From NCBI RefSeq assembly GCF_017696015.1, contig NZ_JAAORL010000001.1, positions 372,001 through 436,000 on the forward strand: a DNA stretch of 64,000 bases, read 5' to 3'. The notes under the pieces were generated by a model. The model was not told the origin of the DNA. It was given only the letters and a program-made list of their open reading frames with translations, and made no database searches. The DNA comes from Prochlorococcus marinus CUG1415. GTDB taxonomy: Bacteria > Cyanobacteriota > Cyanobacteriia > PCC-6307 > Cyanobiaceae. The position numbers and the translations under genes are program-made. This document shows positions 18,172 to 27,844 of this stretch, one piece after another; position 1 is the stretch's first letter, and every line of letters begins with the position of its first letter.

Positions 18172-19158
18172 TTAGGCTTTGACTGGTTCTTGAATGATTC
18201 CGCTTGGAACTTCAGTAAACATAATTGATGATAAATACCTCTCAGCTAAATCAGGTAGAACAACTACAATTGTCTTCCCAGCATATTCATCTTGTTCAGC
18301 TAATCTAACAGCAGCAGCAGCAGCAGCTCCACAAGATATTCCTACTAATAGGCCTTCCTCTTTAGCTAGTCTAAGAGCCATCTCTATAGATTCGTCATTT
18401 GTTACTTGTTCAACCTTGTCAACAATTGATAAGTCAAGGTTCTTAGGAATAAATCCTGCTCCAATTCCTTGAATTTTATGTGGTCCGGATTTAACCTCTT
18501 CTCCATTCATTGTCTGCGTAATAACAGGACTATGTGATGGTTCTACAGCTACAGAAGTAATATTCTTGCCCTTCTCTTGCTTAATGTATCTTGAAACTCC
18601 TGTAATTGTGCCACCAGTTCCAACCCCTGCAACTAGGACATCAATTTCACCATCGCAATCATCCCAGATTTCTGGTCCAGTAGTTTTGAAATGAATTTCA
18701 GGGTTTGCTGGATTATCAAATTGACCTGGCATGAAATATTGAGAAGGATTACTTTCTGCAATTTCTTTTGCCTTAGCAATTGCTCCAGGCATACCTTTAG
18801 ATGCCTCTGTTAAAACAATTTCAGCACCCAACACTGCCATAACCCTTCTTCTTTCAATTGACATGGATTCTGGCATTGTAAGGATCAGTTTATAACCTCT
18901 TGCTGAAGCAGTAAAAGCTAGAGCAATTCCTGTATTTCCAGAAGTTGGCTCAACAATAGTTTTGTCTTTTGTAAGTTTCCCACTTTTCTCGGCATCCCAG
19001 ATCATGTTTGCGCCGATCCTACATTTGACACTATAAGCGGGGTTTCTACCTTCAATTTTTGCAAGTACAGTAGCTTTCGCGTTTTTAGTAACTGATTTTA
19101 ATTTTACTAATGGAGTGTTTCCGATAGCAAAACTGTTGTCCTCATAAATTTTTGCCAT
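18172..19158 (-). CDS. cysK: Cysteine synthase A (O-acetylserine sulfhydrylase)
   Basis: PLP enzyme making L-cysteine from O-acetylserine and sulfide. The 328-aa protein has the PLP lysine K45 in [11 protein letters not shown], the substrate loop [13 protein letters not shown], the phosphate-binding [15 protein letters not shown], and [14 protein letters not shown] near the end. Canonical enzymes read SVKDR, so SVKCR is a small deviation. It stands alone behind an 84-base A/T-rich gap; the two Cys/Met PLP genes just upstream make this a sulfur amino-acid cluster. Confidence 0.94.
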   Translation of the reverse strand: MAKIYEDNSFAIGNTPLVKLKSVTKNAKATVLAKIEGRNPAYSVKCRIGANMIWDAEKSGKLTKDKTIVEPTSGNTGIALAFTASARGYKLILTMPESMSIERRRVMAVLGAEIVLTEASKGMPGAIAKAKEIAESNPSQYFMPGQFDNPANPEIHFKTTGPEIWDDCDGEIDVLVAGVGTGGTITGVSRYIKQEKGKNITSVAVEPSHSPVITQTMNGEEVKSGPHKIQGIGAGFIPKNLDLSIVDKVEQVTNDESIEMALRLAKEEGLLVGISCGAAAAAAVRLAEQDEYAGKTIVVVLPDLAERYLSSIMFTEVPSGIIQEPVKA

Positions 19159-19242
19159 TTATATATTGAGAAAATATATATTAATACTAACTATTATTTA
19201 GAAAAAGAGTATATAAGTTTCTATACGGTAAATACTAGGAAT

Positions 19243-20712
19243 TTAGAAATTATTTAGTGCTTCAGAAAAGGTTTTCCATAATTGATCTTGGTCTTCTAAT
19301 CCAACTGATACTCTAATAAGGTGCGAGGGTATACCAAAACTTTCAGCCCAATCCAACTCGTCATAATGAGCTAGTAAAACATAAGGACAAACGAGAGTAA
19401 ATTTTGTACCTAAACTAGGTCCTTTAGATACTTTTAGAGAATCATAAAATTTTTTAGCTTTGTTCAATCCTCCATTTAATTCAAACGATAATAAGCAGCC
19501 ATATCCTCCATCAGAATTAAGTAAAGAATTAAAATTTGGACAATTTTCAGGATGGAAAATATTTTTAATCTCGCTATGTGTCTCTAATCTTTTTTTTAAT
19601 TCTAAACATGCTTTATTTTGTTCAAAAACTCTTTGATTTACATCTCTACTAACTTTCTCTAGATAAACTATATCTCCATCGGAAAGTATTGGAATATTAA
19701 TCTCGTTTAATGCATATCTAAACTGATCAATCCATTTGCTTTTTGGATTTAGTATTAATGATCCGGCAAGAATATCACCACTACCTGAAAAAATTTTTGT
19801 AAGTGAAGTAAAAACTATATCTGCATGTTCTATGGAATTTATATTTAAATTCGAACCAATTGTATCGTCAATAATTAAAGGAATATTTAGCTTTTTTGCA
19901 ATTTTTGAAATTTTTTTAATGTTTACACATTTGAGCATTGGATTACTTGGAAGTTCAATAATTAATGCTGATGGATCTATTCTTTTGATTTCTAATTCAA
20001 TATCCGCGCAATTTTCTTCTGTAATTAACTTTGCTCCGTGAAAGATTTTCATTGGTAATTTAAGTACATCTACATATGGAAAACCAACTTGGAGTGTTGG
20101 TTTAGCTGGAAATAATTTATATATGATTTCCAATGATGTATGCAATGCAGACATTCCAGATGAAGTTAAGTGAATATCATTAGAGTTAATTTTTGTAGAT
20201 TTAGAAATTCTATTTTTTATTCTTTGAGAACATTCATTTACGTAAGATTTTGGAGGGCAATCTTCAAGTCCTAGTTCTATAGCGGCAGCTCTTGAAGATA
20301 GACCAAGACCAGTATGTTGCCAAAAATATTTTGCATAAATACCTCCTTCTTTTTCAGTTATTAAGAAAGCTAAATTATCTCTTTTTTCTATTAACGAGAA
20401 TTGTTCAGAAGTATTTCTATCAATGTATTTTTTAGCTTTAAAAGCTATGCGTTCATTCGGATATGGCCAGATACTTTTATTGTTGTAGTAATTTTGCTTT
20501 TTTACTTTTTCGCATAATCTTTTCACTATGGGGTTTAGCCCGAATCGTGGGTAAATGGACTTCAATAAATTCATGCATTCTTGATCTTTTTCCTCATAAT
20601 TTATTACATCATTCCAAGTTGGTAATGCTACAGAAACGGCATGAATACTATCAGGAATTGCATATCCCAACTCTAAATTTTTCCATATAGGTTTTTTAAG
20701 TAAATCTCTCAA
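19243..20712 (-). CDS. Divergent Cys/Met-metabolism PLP enzyme (cystathionine gamma-synthase-like)
   Basis: Fold-type I PLP enzyme of the transsulfuration family, 489 aa. It is about 100 residues longer than usual because of an N-terminal extension (PDSIHAVSVALPTWNDVINY...). The core keeps the PLP phosphate loop SSGMSALHTS, the Asp region LIIDDTIGSN and the Schiff-base Lys in FTSLTKIFSGSGDILAGS, but lacks the canonical YTRxGNPT strand found in its neighbour. Annotated homologues are usually called MetB-like; substrate uncertain. TTG start, 3 bases after the upstream PLP gene, so the two are an operon. Confidence 0.75.
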   Translation of the reverse strand: MRDLLKKPIWKNLELGYAIPDSIHAVSVALPTWNDVINYEEKDQECMNLLKSIYPRFGLNPIVKRLCEKVKKQNYYNNKSIWPYPNERIAFKAKKYIDRNTSEQFSLIEKRDNLAFLITEKEGGIYAKYFWQHTGLGLSSRAAAIELGLEDCPPKSYVNECSQRIKNRISKSTKINSNDIHLTSSGMSALHTSLEIIYKLFPAKPTLQVGFPYVDVLKLPMKIFHGAKLITEENCADIELEIKRIDPSALIIELPSNPMLKCVNIKKISKIAKKLNIPLIIDDTIGSNLNINSIEHADIVFTSLTKIFSGSGDILAGSLILNPKSKWIDQFRYALNEINIPILSDGDIVYLEKVSRDVNQRVFEQNKACLELKKRLETHSEIKNIFHPENCPNFNSLLNSDGGYGCLLSFELNGGLNKAKKFYDSLKVSKGPSLGTKFTLVCPYVLLAHYDELDWAESFGIPSHLIRVSVGLEDQDQLWKTFSEALNNF

Positions 20713-20715
20713 TTT

Positions 20716-21879
20716 TCAGAATTTATTTAAAGCAAATAAAATGTCCGAGATTAAATCGTTTGTATCTTCACATCCAATTGATAATCTGACAAGAGCATCA
20801 TCTATCCCTAGTAGATTTTTTGTTTTGTCATCAACAGAAGCATGAGTCATCGTTGCAGGGTGACAAATTAAACTTTCAACTCCTCCAAGGCTTTCTGCTA
20901 GAGAGAAATATTTGAGAGATTTGCAAAATTTAAAAGTATCCTCTTTTTTTAAATTTAATTTTAGGGTGATCATTGAACCTCCAGATTTCATTTGCGATTT
21001 TGCTAAATTAAATTGCGGATGTTCTTGATTAAAAGGGTAAATTACTTTACTTATTATTTTATGTTTACCTAATTCTTCAGAAATAAATTCTGCACTTTTA
21101 GTTTGTTGTTCGATTCTTAAAGGAAGAGTTTTTACTCCTCGCGTAATTAGCCAACTATCAAAAGGAGATGGTTGAAGCCCGAGAGCTTTTTGAGAGAAAA
21201 GCATCTTACTATTCCATTCCTCATTATTTGTCAGTACTGCTCCTCCAAGTGCGTCACTATGTCCATTAATGAATTTTGTGGTGCTTACAACCGATAGCGT
21301 TGCACCAAGGTCCAATGGTTTTTGAATAAGCGCTGTAGAAAATGTGTTGTCTACAACTACTGGTATTTCGAGTTTATTCGCTTCATCACAAATCGCCTTA
21401 ATATCAAGTACCTTCAAAAGTGGATTAGTAGGACTTTCTAGCCATATCAAGGTTGGCTCGAAGTTTGAAATCTTTTTGATATTATTTTCGTTTGTAAAAT
21501 CTGTGTATAAAACTTCTAGTCCAAATTTCTTGAAAATTTTTTCGAACATCCTCACTGTACAACCATAGAGATTTGACTCGCAGAGTATCTTGTCACCTGA
21601 TTTTAGTGTTGATGAAATTGCAGTTACCGCGCTAATTCCAGATCCAAAAACTGTACAGTATTTAGAATCTTCTATTGATTTAAGGATGTTTTCTAGAATT
21701 CTAAAGTTTGGATTACCTGATCTGGTGTAGTCGAAATTATCTTTATTTCCATGTTTGAAAGTAGATGTAGAAAAAATAGGAGGCATAACGCATCCAGTTT
21801 CTTCTGCAAATGTTTCCCCATGGTGAATAGATAAGGTCTTAAAACCTGGCTTTTCTATATTATTTTCCTTATTTCCCAT
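20716..21879 (-). CDS. Trans-sulfuration PLP enzyme (cystathionine gamma-synthase / lyase family)
   Basis: A 387-aa canonical member of the Cys/Met metabolism PLP family. It has FDYTRSGNPNFRILE, the phosphate loop VFGSGISAVTAISS, VVDNTFSTALIQKPLDLGA and the PLP Lys in STTKFINGHSDALGGAV; the C-terminus has ESLICHPATMTHAS. Members make or break cystathionine in methionine/cysteine metabolism, and sequence alone does not separate MetB, MetC and related lyases. It is first of the two-gene operon and lies downstream of rpsD. Confidence 0.85.
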   Translation of the reverse strand: MGNKENNIEKPGFKTLSIHHGETFAEETGCVMPPIFSTSTFKHGNKDNFDYTRSGNPNFRILENILKSIEDSKYCTVFGSGISAVTAISSTLKSGDKILCESNLYGCTVRMFEKIFKKFGLEVLYTDFTNENNIKKISNFEPTLIWLESPTNPLLKVLDIKAICDEANKLEIPVVVDNTFSTALIQKPLDLGATLSVVSTTKFINGHSDALGGAVLTNNEEWNSKMLFSQKALGLQPSPFDSWLITRGVKTLPLRIEQQTKSAEFISEELGKHKIISKVIYPFNQEHPQFNLAKSQMKSGGSMITLKLNLKKEDTFKFCKSLKYFSLAESLGGVESLICHPATMTHASVDDKTKNLLGIDDALVRLSIGCEDTNDLISDILFALNKF

Positions 21880-21955
21880 TATTTTTAAAAATAAGAATTA
21901 AATTAAATCTCTCTTTTAAAAAGTGAGAGAATTAATAATCCAAAGAAAAGTAGTA

Positions 21956-22564
21956 TTAAACTTTTCTTGAATAATATTCAACAACTAGTAGTTCGTTTAT
22001 TTCAAGAGCTACCCACTCTCTATCGCATTTCCCATTTATTTTTCCTGTTAATTTAGGTTTATCTAAATCAAGATGAGGGGGGACATTTGCTAAACCAGGG
22101 AATTCTATATTACCTTCAACAACTTTTTTGCTTGCTTTGTTTTCTTTAATTCCGATTACATCGCCTGATTTACATTGATAACCAGCAATATCAAGGACCT
22201 TCCCATTAACAGTTACATGGCCATGATTTACTAATTGTCTTGAGCCTGGAATAGTACCTGCAAAACCTAATCTAAAACAAATATTATCTAGTCTATTTTC
22301 TAAAAGTCTTAGTAGGTTTGTTCCTGTAGATCCATCCTGAGCTCTGGCTTTTTTTACATAACGCACTAGTTGTTTTTCAGAAACTCCATAATTAAACCTA
22401 AGTTTTTGCTTTTCTTCTAGACGAATTGCATATTCTGATCGCTTGCGACGGGCTTGGCCGTGCTGACCTGGAGGATTTGACTTCTTTGAAGCTTTCCTAG
22501 TGAGACCTGGTAGTTCTCCCAAGCGACGCGTAACCCTTAATCTGGGGCCGCGGTATCTTGACAT
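21956..22564 (-). CDS. rpsD: 30S ribosomal protein S4
   Basis: Primary 16S rRNA-binding protein of the small subunit. The 202-aa protein begins [21 protein letters not shown], has a basic N-terminal domain, and the S4 RNA-binding motif ([36 protein letters not shown]). It stands alone, as is usual in cyanobacteria, and is divergent from yidD. Confidence 0.98.
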   Translation of the reverse strand: MSRYRGPRLRVTRRLGELPGLTRKASKKSNPPGQHGQARRKRSEYAIRLEEKQKLRFNYGVSEKQLVRYVKKARAQDGSTGTNLLRLLENRLDNICFRLGFAGTIPGSRQLVNHGHVTVNGKVLDIAGYQCKSGDVIGIKENKASKKVVEGNIEFPGLANVPPHLDLDKPKLTGKINGKCDREWVALEINELLVVEYYSRKV

Positions 22565-22658
22565 AATTTAAATTAAATAGAAATTTGCAATAAATTGGAT
22601 AATTGATTAAATTCAATTAAACTAAATTACTACTGAAATATCATTTTACATCATTAAA

Positions 22659-22895
22659 GTGTTCAAAACTATTAATAAATCAATTACTTATATACTTCTT
22701 TTTATGATTTCGTTTTATCAAAAGTGGTTTTCTCCTTTTTTCGGACCAAGATGTAGATTTATTCCAAGTTGTAGTTCTTATGGATACGAGGCAATTACTA
22801 GACATGGACCTTGGAAGGGAGGTTGGTTAACTTTAAGAAGATTAAGCAGATGTCATCCTTTAACTCCCTGCGGATGTGACCCTGTGCCTGATTAA
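22659..22895 (+). CDS. yidD: Membrane protein insertion efficiency factor YidD
   Basis: Small membrane-associated helper of the YidC insertase. The 78-aa protein shows the full family signature: FYQKWFSPFFGPRCRFIPSC, then SSYGYEAITRHGPWKGGWL and CHPLTPCGCDPVP with its conserved cysteines. The start is GTG at 22659. It is divergent from rpsD and just ahead of the glutaredoxin-like gene. Confidence 0.95.
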   Translation: MFKTINKSITYILLFMISFYQKWFSPFFGPRCRFIPSCSSYGYEAITRHGPWKGGWLTLRRLSRCHPLTPCGCDPVPD

Positions 22896-22899
22896 ATGA

Positions 22900-23202
22900 A
22901 TGAAAATATTTATTTTTGTTAGGCAGGGATGTTGCCTTTGTGATTCACTAAAAAACAAACTGGCAAAAATAAATCTTAATGAGTTATTCCCTAATCTAGA
23001 AGAGCTTAAAGAAATTGATATTGATAGGTTTGATTTATATCAAGATAAATATAAAAAATATGATTATGAAGTGCCTGTTATTGCTGTTGAAGGACTTAGG
23101 TCCAAGGACATTATAGAATTGCCTCGTATTTCCCCAAGATTAAAAGATGATCAATTAAAGAATTGGTTTCAAAAAAATATTAATACCATTATCAAGAAAT
23201 AA
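22900..23202 (+). CDS. Glutaredoxin-like thioredoxin-fold protein (DUF836)
   Basis: A 100-aa thioredoxin-fold protein with a near-N-terminal redox motif CCLC (KIFIFVRQGCCLCDSLKNKL) and the cis-Pro region EVPVIAVEG, matching the DUF836 glutaredoxin-like group. The substrate is unknown. The ATG at 22900 lies 4 bases after the yidD stop; a nearby ATG at 22896 is out of frame. It precedes murE by 10 bases. Confidence 0.82.
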   Translation: MKIFIFVRQGCCLCDSLKNKLAKINLNELFPNLEELKEIDIDRFDLYQDKYKKYDYEVPVIAVEGLRSKDIIELPRISPRLKDDQLKNWFQKNINTIIKK

Positions 23203-23212
23203 TTTTTGTTAT

Positions 23213-24748
23213 ATGCGATCTATAAATTTACATAAACTTTTAGATTTGGTAGGGATCATCCCTTCATTAGATCTAATCGATCAAGAAATCAATAATATTT
23301 CTTTTAACTCTAAAGAAGTACAAAAAGGAACTTTATTTTTAGGTATCCCTGGTTTAAATGTTGATGGAGGAAAATATTGTATTGAGGCAATTGAGAATGG
23401 TGCAGAGGCTGCCATTATTGGATCTGCGGCAAAACAGAATATTGGATCTATTTACCGAGATAGGGTTTTGGTTATAGAGGATAATTTAGATTATATTTTT
23501 GGTCAAATAGTCGCTGAGTTTTGGAATAGGCCCTCAAGAAAACTAAAACTTATTGGTGTTACGGGTACAAATGGAAAAACGACAATTACTTTTTTATTGG
23601 AATATCTTTTAACAAAATTAGGAAAAAAGACTGCATTATTTGGAACCTTGTTCAATAGATGGCCTGGCTTCTCTGAGGTGGCTTCTCATACAACTGATTT
23701 CGCTGATAAACTTCAAAAGAAATTAAATGCTGCTGTTGAGGCAGAATCTGAATTCGCGATATTAGAGGTAAGTTCTCATTCTATTGCCCAAAACAGGATA
23801 TCAGGCTGCGAATTTGAGGCGGCTATTTTTACTAATTTAACTCAAGATCATCTTGATTATCACTCAGATATGGAATCTTATTTTCAAACAAAAAGAAAAT
23901 TATTTTTCCCACCTTATTTAATAGAAAAGGATGGAATTTCTGTATTAAATCACGATGACCATTGGATATCTAAATTATCGTCTGATCTTGAAAAAAGATC
24001 TTCATTAGTGTCTACAAAGATTACTGAAAGTGAATTTGAAAATGATGATTTTTTTTTCGTAACAGATAAAAAATTTACTGAAAATGGCTCAACCTGCATT
24101 TTTCATACACCCAAGGAAAGAATTCAACTTTTTGTTCCACTTGTTGGTGAATTTAATTTAATGAATGCGATTCAAGCAATAACAATTTTGTATAAACTTA
24201 ATTTTTCTTTAAAAGATCTATCAAAGTTAATACGATCTTTCCCTGGCGCTCCTGGGCGAATGGAGAAAATAGAAATTGAAAATGATGACGTTTCAAGATC
24301 ACTTCCAACAGTAATTGTTGATTATGCCCACACGCCTGATGGATTGAAAAAAGTTTTGCAATCAATTAAAAAACTTTGTAAGGGGAAACTCATTACTGTT
24401 TTTGGCTGTGGAGGAGATCGAGATCTTGGTAAAAGGCCTTTAATGGGATCAATAGCTGAAGAGTTTTCTGATCAACTTTTTATAACTTCAGATAATCCAA
24501 GATCAGAAGAACCCCAAAAGATAGTAAATGATATTTTGATGGGTATAAAAAAAAGAGAAAAAATAACAATTGAAATTGATAGATTTAAAGCAATAAATGA
24601 ATCTATTAAATTTGCCAATAAAAAAGATATTGTTTTAATTGCAGGAAAAGGACATGAAGACTACCAAATTCTCAATGATAAAGTTATTAATTTTGATGAT
24701 AGAAAAATAGCTTATAAATTATTAAAAGAAAAAAATAAATCTCAATAA
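23213..24748 (+). CDS. murE: UDP-MurNAc-tripeptide synthetase MurE
   Basis: Cytosolic ligase adding the third residue (meso-diaminopimelate) to the peptidoglycan stem. The 511-aa protein has the ATP loop GVTGTNGKTTITFLLEYLL, HTTDF, the carbamylated-Lys region, FTNLTQDHLDYHSDMESYFQTK, and DYAHTPDGLKKVL. The Dap-selecting motif DNPRSEEP is present, so meso-DAP rather than lysine is added. Confidence 0.96.
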   Translation: MRSINLHKLLDLVGIIPSLDLIDQEINNISFNSKEVQKGTLFLGIPGLNVDGGKYCIEAIENGAEAAIIGSAAKQNIGSIYRDRVLVIEDNLDYIFGQIVAEFWNRPSRKLKLIGVTGTNGKTTITFLLEYLLTKLGKKTALFGTLFNRWPGFSEVASHTTDFADKLQKKLNAAVEAESEFAILEVSSHSIAQNRISGCEFEAAIFTNLTQDHLDYHSDMESYFQTKRKLFFPPYLIEKDGISVLNHDDHWISKLSSDLEKRSSLVSTKITESEFENDDFFFVTDKKFTENGSTCIFHTPKERIQLFVPLVGEFNLMNAIQAITILYKLNFSLKDLSKLIRSFPGAPGRMEKIEIENDDVSRSLPTVIVDYAHTPDGLKKVLQSIKKLCKGKLITVFGCGGDRDLGKRPLMGSIAEEFSDQLFITSDNPRSEEPQKIVNDILMGIKKREKITIEIDRFKAINESIKFANKKDIVLIAGKGHEDYQILNDKVINFDDRKIAYKLLKEKNKSQ

Positions 24749-24750
24749 AA

Positions 24751-24770
24751 TTTCCTAATCAAATAGGAAA
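24751..24770 (+). terminator. Hairpin after murE
   Basis: TTTCCTA (24751-24757) pairs with TAGGAAA (24764-24770) across a 6-base loop, 2 bases past the murE stop. There is no strong U run, so it is a weak terminator or processing hairpin. Confidence 0.3.
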
Positions 24771-24829
24771 CATCTTTACGCAAATCACAAGAAAAGTTTC
24801 TTAGAATCAATGGAATTATTTTTAAAAAA

Positions 24830-25534
24830 ATGAAAGGCTTAGCCTTAGTTGTAGGCGCAGGTGGAATTGGAACACAACTAGCTAAAGATCTGAATGAAAG
24901 TGAAAAAGATTTAGATGTTGTTTTGTGTGGAAGAAAAAGTGAATTTAATCCTTTTTGGGAATTAGACATAGAGGATTCTCAATCCCTTTTGCAGTTGAAA
25001 AATAAAATATCAAATCATCCTTCAAAATTAAGGCTAGTTGTTAATGCTACAGGTAGACTTCATAGTGATTCTCTTCAACCAGAAAAAAGATTACAACATC
25101 TTGATAAAAAAAATATTATGGAAAGTTTTTCAATAAATGCCTTTTCTCCTATTTTATTAGCTAAAGCGATTGAAGAATTTATACCAAAAGATTTTGATTT
25201 TAATTTTGCAAGTATAAGTGCAAGAGTTGGTAGCATTGGAGATAATCAAACTGGAGGTTGGTATTCATATAGAGCTGCAAAATCTGCGCAAAATCAGTTT
25301 TTTAAATCTTTAAGTATTGAATGGGCTAGACGTTTCCCAAAGGCTGCTATCACATTGCTTCATCCAGGAACAGTAGATACTGATTTATCTAGACCTTTTC
25401 ATAAATTTGTTCCAGAACATAAATTATTTAGTAAAGAAAAATCCTCCCAATTCTTGATCAATATTATTAAAAATCAATCACCAGAATCTACAGGAAAATT
25501 TATTGCATGGGACAACTCGGAGATACCTTGGTAA
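24830..25534 (+). CDS. Short-chain dehydrogenase/reductase (SDR) family protein
   Basis: A 234-aa Rossmann oxidoreductase. It has the cofactor motif VGAGGIGTQLA near residue 8, a catalytic Ser in SARVGS, and YRAAK of the YxxxK dyad, followed by LHPGTVDTDLSRPF. The overall plan resembles the CsgA/C-factor-like SDR group that lacks the NNAG motif (here VVNATG). Substrate unknown. Confidence 0.88.
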   Translation: MKGLALVVGAGGIGTQLAKDLNESEKDLDVVLCGRKSEFNPFWELDIEDSQSLLQLKNKISNHPSKLRLVVNATGRLHSDSLQPEKRLQHLDKKNIMESFSINAFSPILLAKAIEEFIPKDFDFNFASISARVGSIGDNQTGGWYSYRAAKSAQNQFFKSLSIEWARRFPKAAITLLHPGTVDTDLSRPFHKFVPEHKLFSKEKSSQFLINIIKNQSPESTGKFIAWDNSEIPW

Positions 25535-25562
25535 AATAAATTTTTTTTATATCAAAAGATCT

Positions 25563-26738
25563 TTAAGTCAATAATTTTTTTATTTCTCTAGCAAGTAAAT
25601 CAATCTCAGCTTCTGTAGTCATTTGATGTATGCATGCTCTAAACCATTTTGGATCTTCTAAAACTCTAATCCAAATTTTCTTTTCTCCAAGTTTCTTTAC
25701 AAATTTATCCTTATCTTTAATATTTTCGATATTAAAACTAACAATCCCATTTAAATATTTTTTTTCTAAAACTAATTCAACTCCCTTTGATTGATTTAAT
25801 TCATCCCAAAGTTTTCCACTTAATTGTTTGATATTTTTGTTTTTTTCTTTTTCATGGCAGTCTTTATCCAAAAGATCTAAAGAATTCCGGAGCCCAGCAA
25901 GTAAAGGAATACAAGAGGTAGCTATTTCAAATTTCCTTGCATCATCATGAAAAAGATTATCTGAAGTCTCATAGATGCCTTGTTCTTTTTTTAATGATTT
26001 CCAACCAATTATTGTTGGATCTGTTTCATGAATAAATCTATCTGAGACATAAATGGCTCCAAGCCCTTCTGGACCACATGCCCATTTATGAGAAGTTATT
26101 GAATATAAATCAGAATAAAAAACTTCTTCTTCAATTTTTATGTGCCCAAAGGTTTGAGCCCCATCAACAAGTAGATAAGAATTTTCTCGATTGTTTTTTA
26201 ATTCGATAGAAATTTGTTTTAAAGGAATTTTATATCCAAAGTTCCATAAAATATGAGAAATAATTAGGATCTTAGTCTTACTATTTAGATTTTTTAACAT
26301 CTCTAAGATTACATTTTCATCGTTTAAATTTTTAATTTTTTGGATTGGCAAAATTTTGAATATTAATTTATTTCTTCTGCAAAATTCTCGACTTGCAGCT
26401 ACTACTCCAGGATGTTCACAGTCACTTATTAACAGCTCTTCTCCCTCTTCTACTTTTATTCCCCAAAAAGGCAAAATCATACCAGAAGAGATATTTTCCG
26501 TTAAAGCTATATTCTTTGAATTTATACCTAATTTTTGCGCAATGATTCTTTTTGTGGTCAATATTTCTTTGTAAATAAAAGGCCACATATCATTGGTAAA
26601 TGGTCCTAAATCTTGGATAATTTCCCAATTTTTAACTATTGCTTCTAGAGAAGATTTTGGTAATGGTCCTTGCCCCCCATAGTTGAAATAACATTTATTT
26701 TTTAATGCTGGGATTTGATCTCTTAGATTATTTCTCAT
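25563..26738 (-). CDS. Class V aminotransferase-fold enzyme, probable L-cysteine/cystine lyase (C-DES)
   Basis: PLP enzyme of the cysteine desulfurase fold, 391 aa. CYFNYGGQGPLP at the N-terminus, the SDCEHPGVVAA segment, ISHILWNFGYKIPLKQI and VDGAQTFGHI match, from memory, the Synechocystis C-DES cystine lyase that releases persulfide for Fe-S assembly. The PLP Lys is in SITSHKWACGPEGLGAIYV. A generic IscS/SufS role is less likely because the usual C-terminal Cys loop is not evident. Upstream of it is arsM on the same strand. Confidence 0.8.
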   Translation of the reverse strand: MRNNLRDQIPALKNKCYFNYGGQGPLPKSSLEAIVKNWEIIQDLGPFTNDMWPFIYKEILTTKRIIAQKLGINSKNIALTENISSGMILPFWGIKVEEGEELLISDCEHPGVVAASREFCRRNKLIFKILPIQKIKNLNDENVILEMLKNLNSKTKILIISHILWNFGYKIPLKQISIELKNNRENSYLLVDGAQTFGHIKIEEEVFYSDLYSITSHKWACGPEGLGAIYVSDRFIHETDPTIIGWKSLKKEQGIYETSDNLFHDDARKFEIATSCIPLLAGLRNSLDLLDKDCHEKEKNKNIKQLSGKLWDELNQSKGVELVLEKKYLNGIVSFNIENIKDKDKFVKKLGEKKIWIRVLEDPKWFRACIHQMTTEAEIDLLAREIKKLLT

Positions 26739-26777
26739 GGAAAATTTAAATTAGATTATTAAACTATTGAATTTTCT

Positions 26778-27572
26778 TTAAATATTGCCTACTAAAGTTA
26801 CTGTTCTAAATTCAATATCTTCAATAACTTTCCAAGGTTCATCACTCCTTTCTGCAAATTTTAAATTTTTAAAACCTAGTTCTTTAAAATCACTAATAAA
26901 TTCTGGCTCATACCATGCTCCACTAATACATCCTGTCCATAGATCATGATCATTTTGTAATCTTAAAGGAACTTTTTTGTTAGAGACAATATCGCTAATT
27001 GCAATTCTTCCATTATCGTTTAAAACTCTTTTTATATTTCTTAGAAGCTTCTTTCTAGATTCTGGAATTACCAAGTTTAAAACACAATTACTTAAAATAA
27101 TATCAACTGATTTGTCGGCGATTAATGGATTTAAATTTTTATCTAATTCATCGAGTTTTTCAATTGATCCTTCTAGAAATTCTGTATTTTTGAAACCTAT
27201 ATTCTTTGTAACTTCTTTAGAGGCTGATCTTGATAATGAAAGCATGTCAGTATTCTGATCAACTCCAATAACTTTCCCTTCTTTACCAACAATTTGGGCA
27301 CAAATAAAAGCATTTTTGCCGCTACCACTTCCAAGATCTAAGACGATATCATTTTTTTGAACATATTTTGTTGGATCACCACATCCATAGTCCCTTTCTA
27401 TAACCTCTTGAGGAATTGCTTCAAGTAAAATGGGATTAAATCCAACTGGTGTACAAAGACAACTCTCTTTTTCTAATGCGGCTGAACCATATCTTTCTTG
27501 AATCGCATCTTTATGATCGAAATTATTAAGTGCTTCAGTCGATGGATTTGTATTACAGCAATTTTCGGACAT
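26778..27572 (-). CDS. arsM: Arsenite S-adenosylmethionine methyltransferase
   Basis: SAM-dependent methyltransferase converting arsenite to methylated arsenicals, a detoxification or arsenosugar-related step. The 264-aa protein has the motif I segment VLDLGSGSGKNAFICAQIVG. The three arsenic-binding cysteines are all present: C64 in DYGCGDP, C163 in LSNCVLN and C215 in TGCISGAW. An N-terminal CC pair (5-6) and a CLC motif (38-40) are extra Cys sites. Picocyanobacteria commonly carry arsM. Confidence 0.82.
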   Translation of the reverse strand: MSENCCNTNPSTEALNNFDHKDAIQERYGSAALEKESCLCTPVGFNPILLEAIPQEVIERDYGCGDPTKYVQKNDIVLDLGSGSGKNAFICAQIVGKEGKVIGVDQNTDMLSLSRSASKEVTKNIGFKNTEFLEGSIEKLDELDKNLNPLIADKSVDIILSNCVLNLVIPESRKKLLRNIKRVLNDNGRIAISDIVSNKKVPLRLQNDHDLWTGCISGAWYEPEFISDFKELGFKNLKFAERSDEPWKVIEDIEFRTVTLVGNI

Positions 27573-27602
27573 GTGTTTAGATGACTCTCGGTAAATATAG
27601 CG

Positions 27603-27630
27603 AAAAAAAAGCCCCTGAATAAGGGGCTTC
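27603..27630 (-). terminator. Rho-independent terminator of the DUF4278 gene
   Basis: On the minus strand GAAGCCCC pairs with GGGGCTT (plus-strand arms 27609-27615 and 27623-27629, 7-base loop), followed by eight U residues (27603-27610). It is the clearest intrinsic terminator in the window and ends the DUF4278 transcript 18 bases past its stop. It also insulates arsM from that transcript. Confidence 0.9.
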
Positions 27631-27647
27631 TAATTTGTTAAATTAAA

Positions 27648-27821
27648 TTATTTAGTGTAATTTACACCTCTGTAATTTAATTCTGCTTTTTCATTACTTG
27701 AAGAAGCGTCATCCATTCTGTTGGTGTATACGTTTCTTCTGTAGGTAAGTTCAACAAGTTGCTTTTTAGCTGCTTGTTTGTTTTGAACGTAGTTTTTACC
27801 TCTGTAAGTTAAAGTAGTCAT
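27648..27821 (-). CDS. Small DUF4278 protein
   Basis: A 57-aa protein of unknown function with repeats of the DUF4278 pattern: LTYRGKNYVQ at the start, ELTYRRNVYT in the middle and ELNYRGVNYTK at the end. The ATG at 27821 is chosen because it begins the first repeat; an in-frame extension to 27881 would run through the structured leader. The gene has its own probable promoter, a structured leader with a tiny upstream ORF overlapping this start, and a strong terminator, so it is a tightly controlled single-gene unit. Confidence 0.82.
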   Translation of the reverse strand: MTTLTYRGKNYVQNKQAAKKQLVELTYRRNVYTNRMDDASSSNEKAELNYRGVNYTK

Positions 27822-27844
27822 ATTCGATTTGACAACACGGCCAT
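27818..27844 (-). CDS. Eight-residue leader peptide overlapping the DUF4278 start
   Basis: ATG at 27844 is preceded by GGAACGGGGG and encodes MAVLSNRI. Its TGA stop overlaps the ATG of the DUF4278 gene (ATGA at 27821-27818). The good purine-rich ribosome site belongs to this mini-ORF, whereas the main gene has none of its own. This suggests translation by coupled re-initiation. Expression is inferred. Confidence 0.45.
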   Translation of the reverse strand: MAVLSNRI

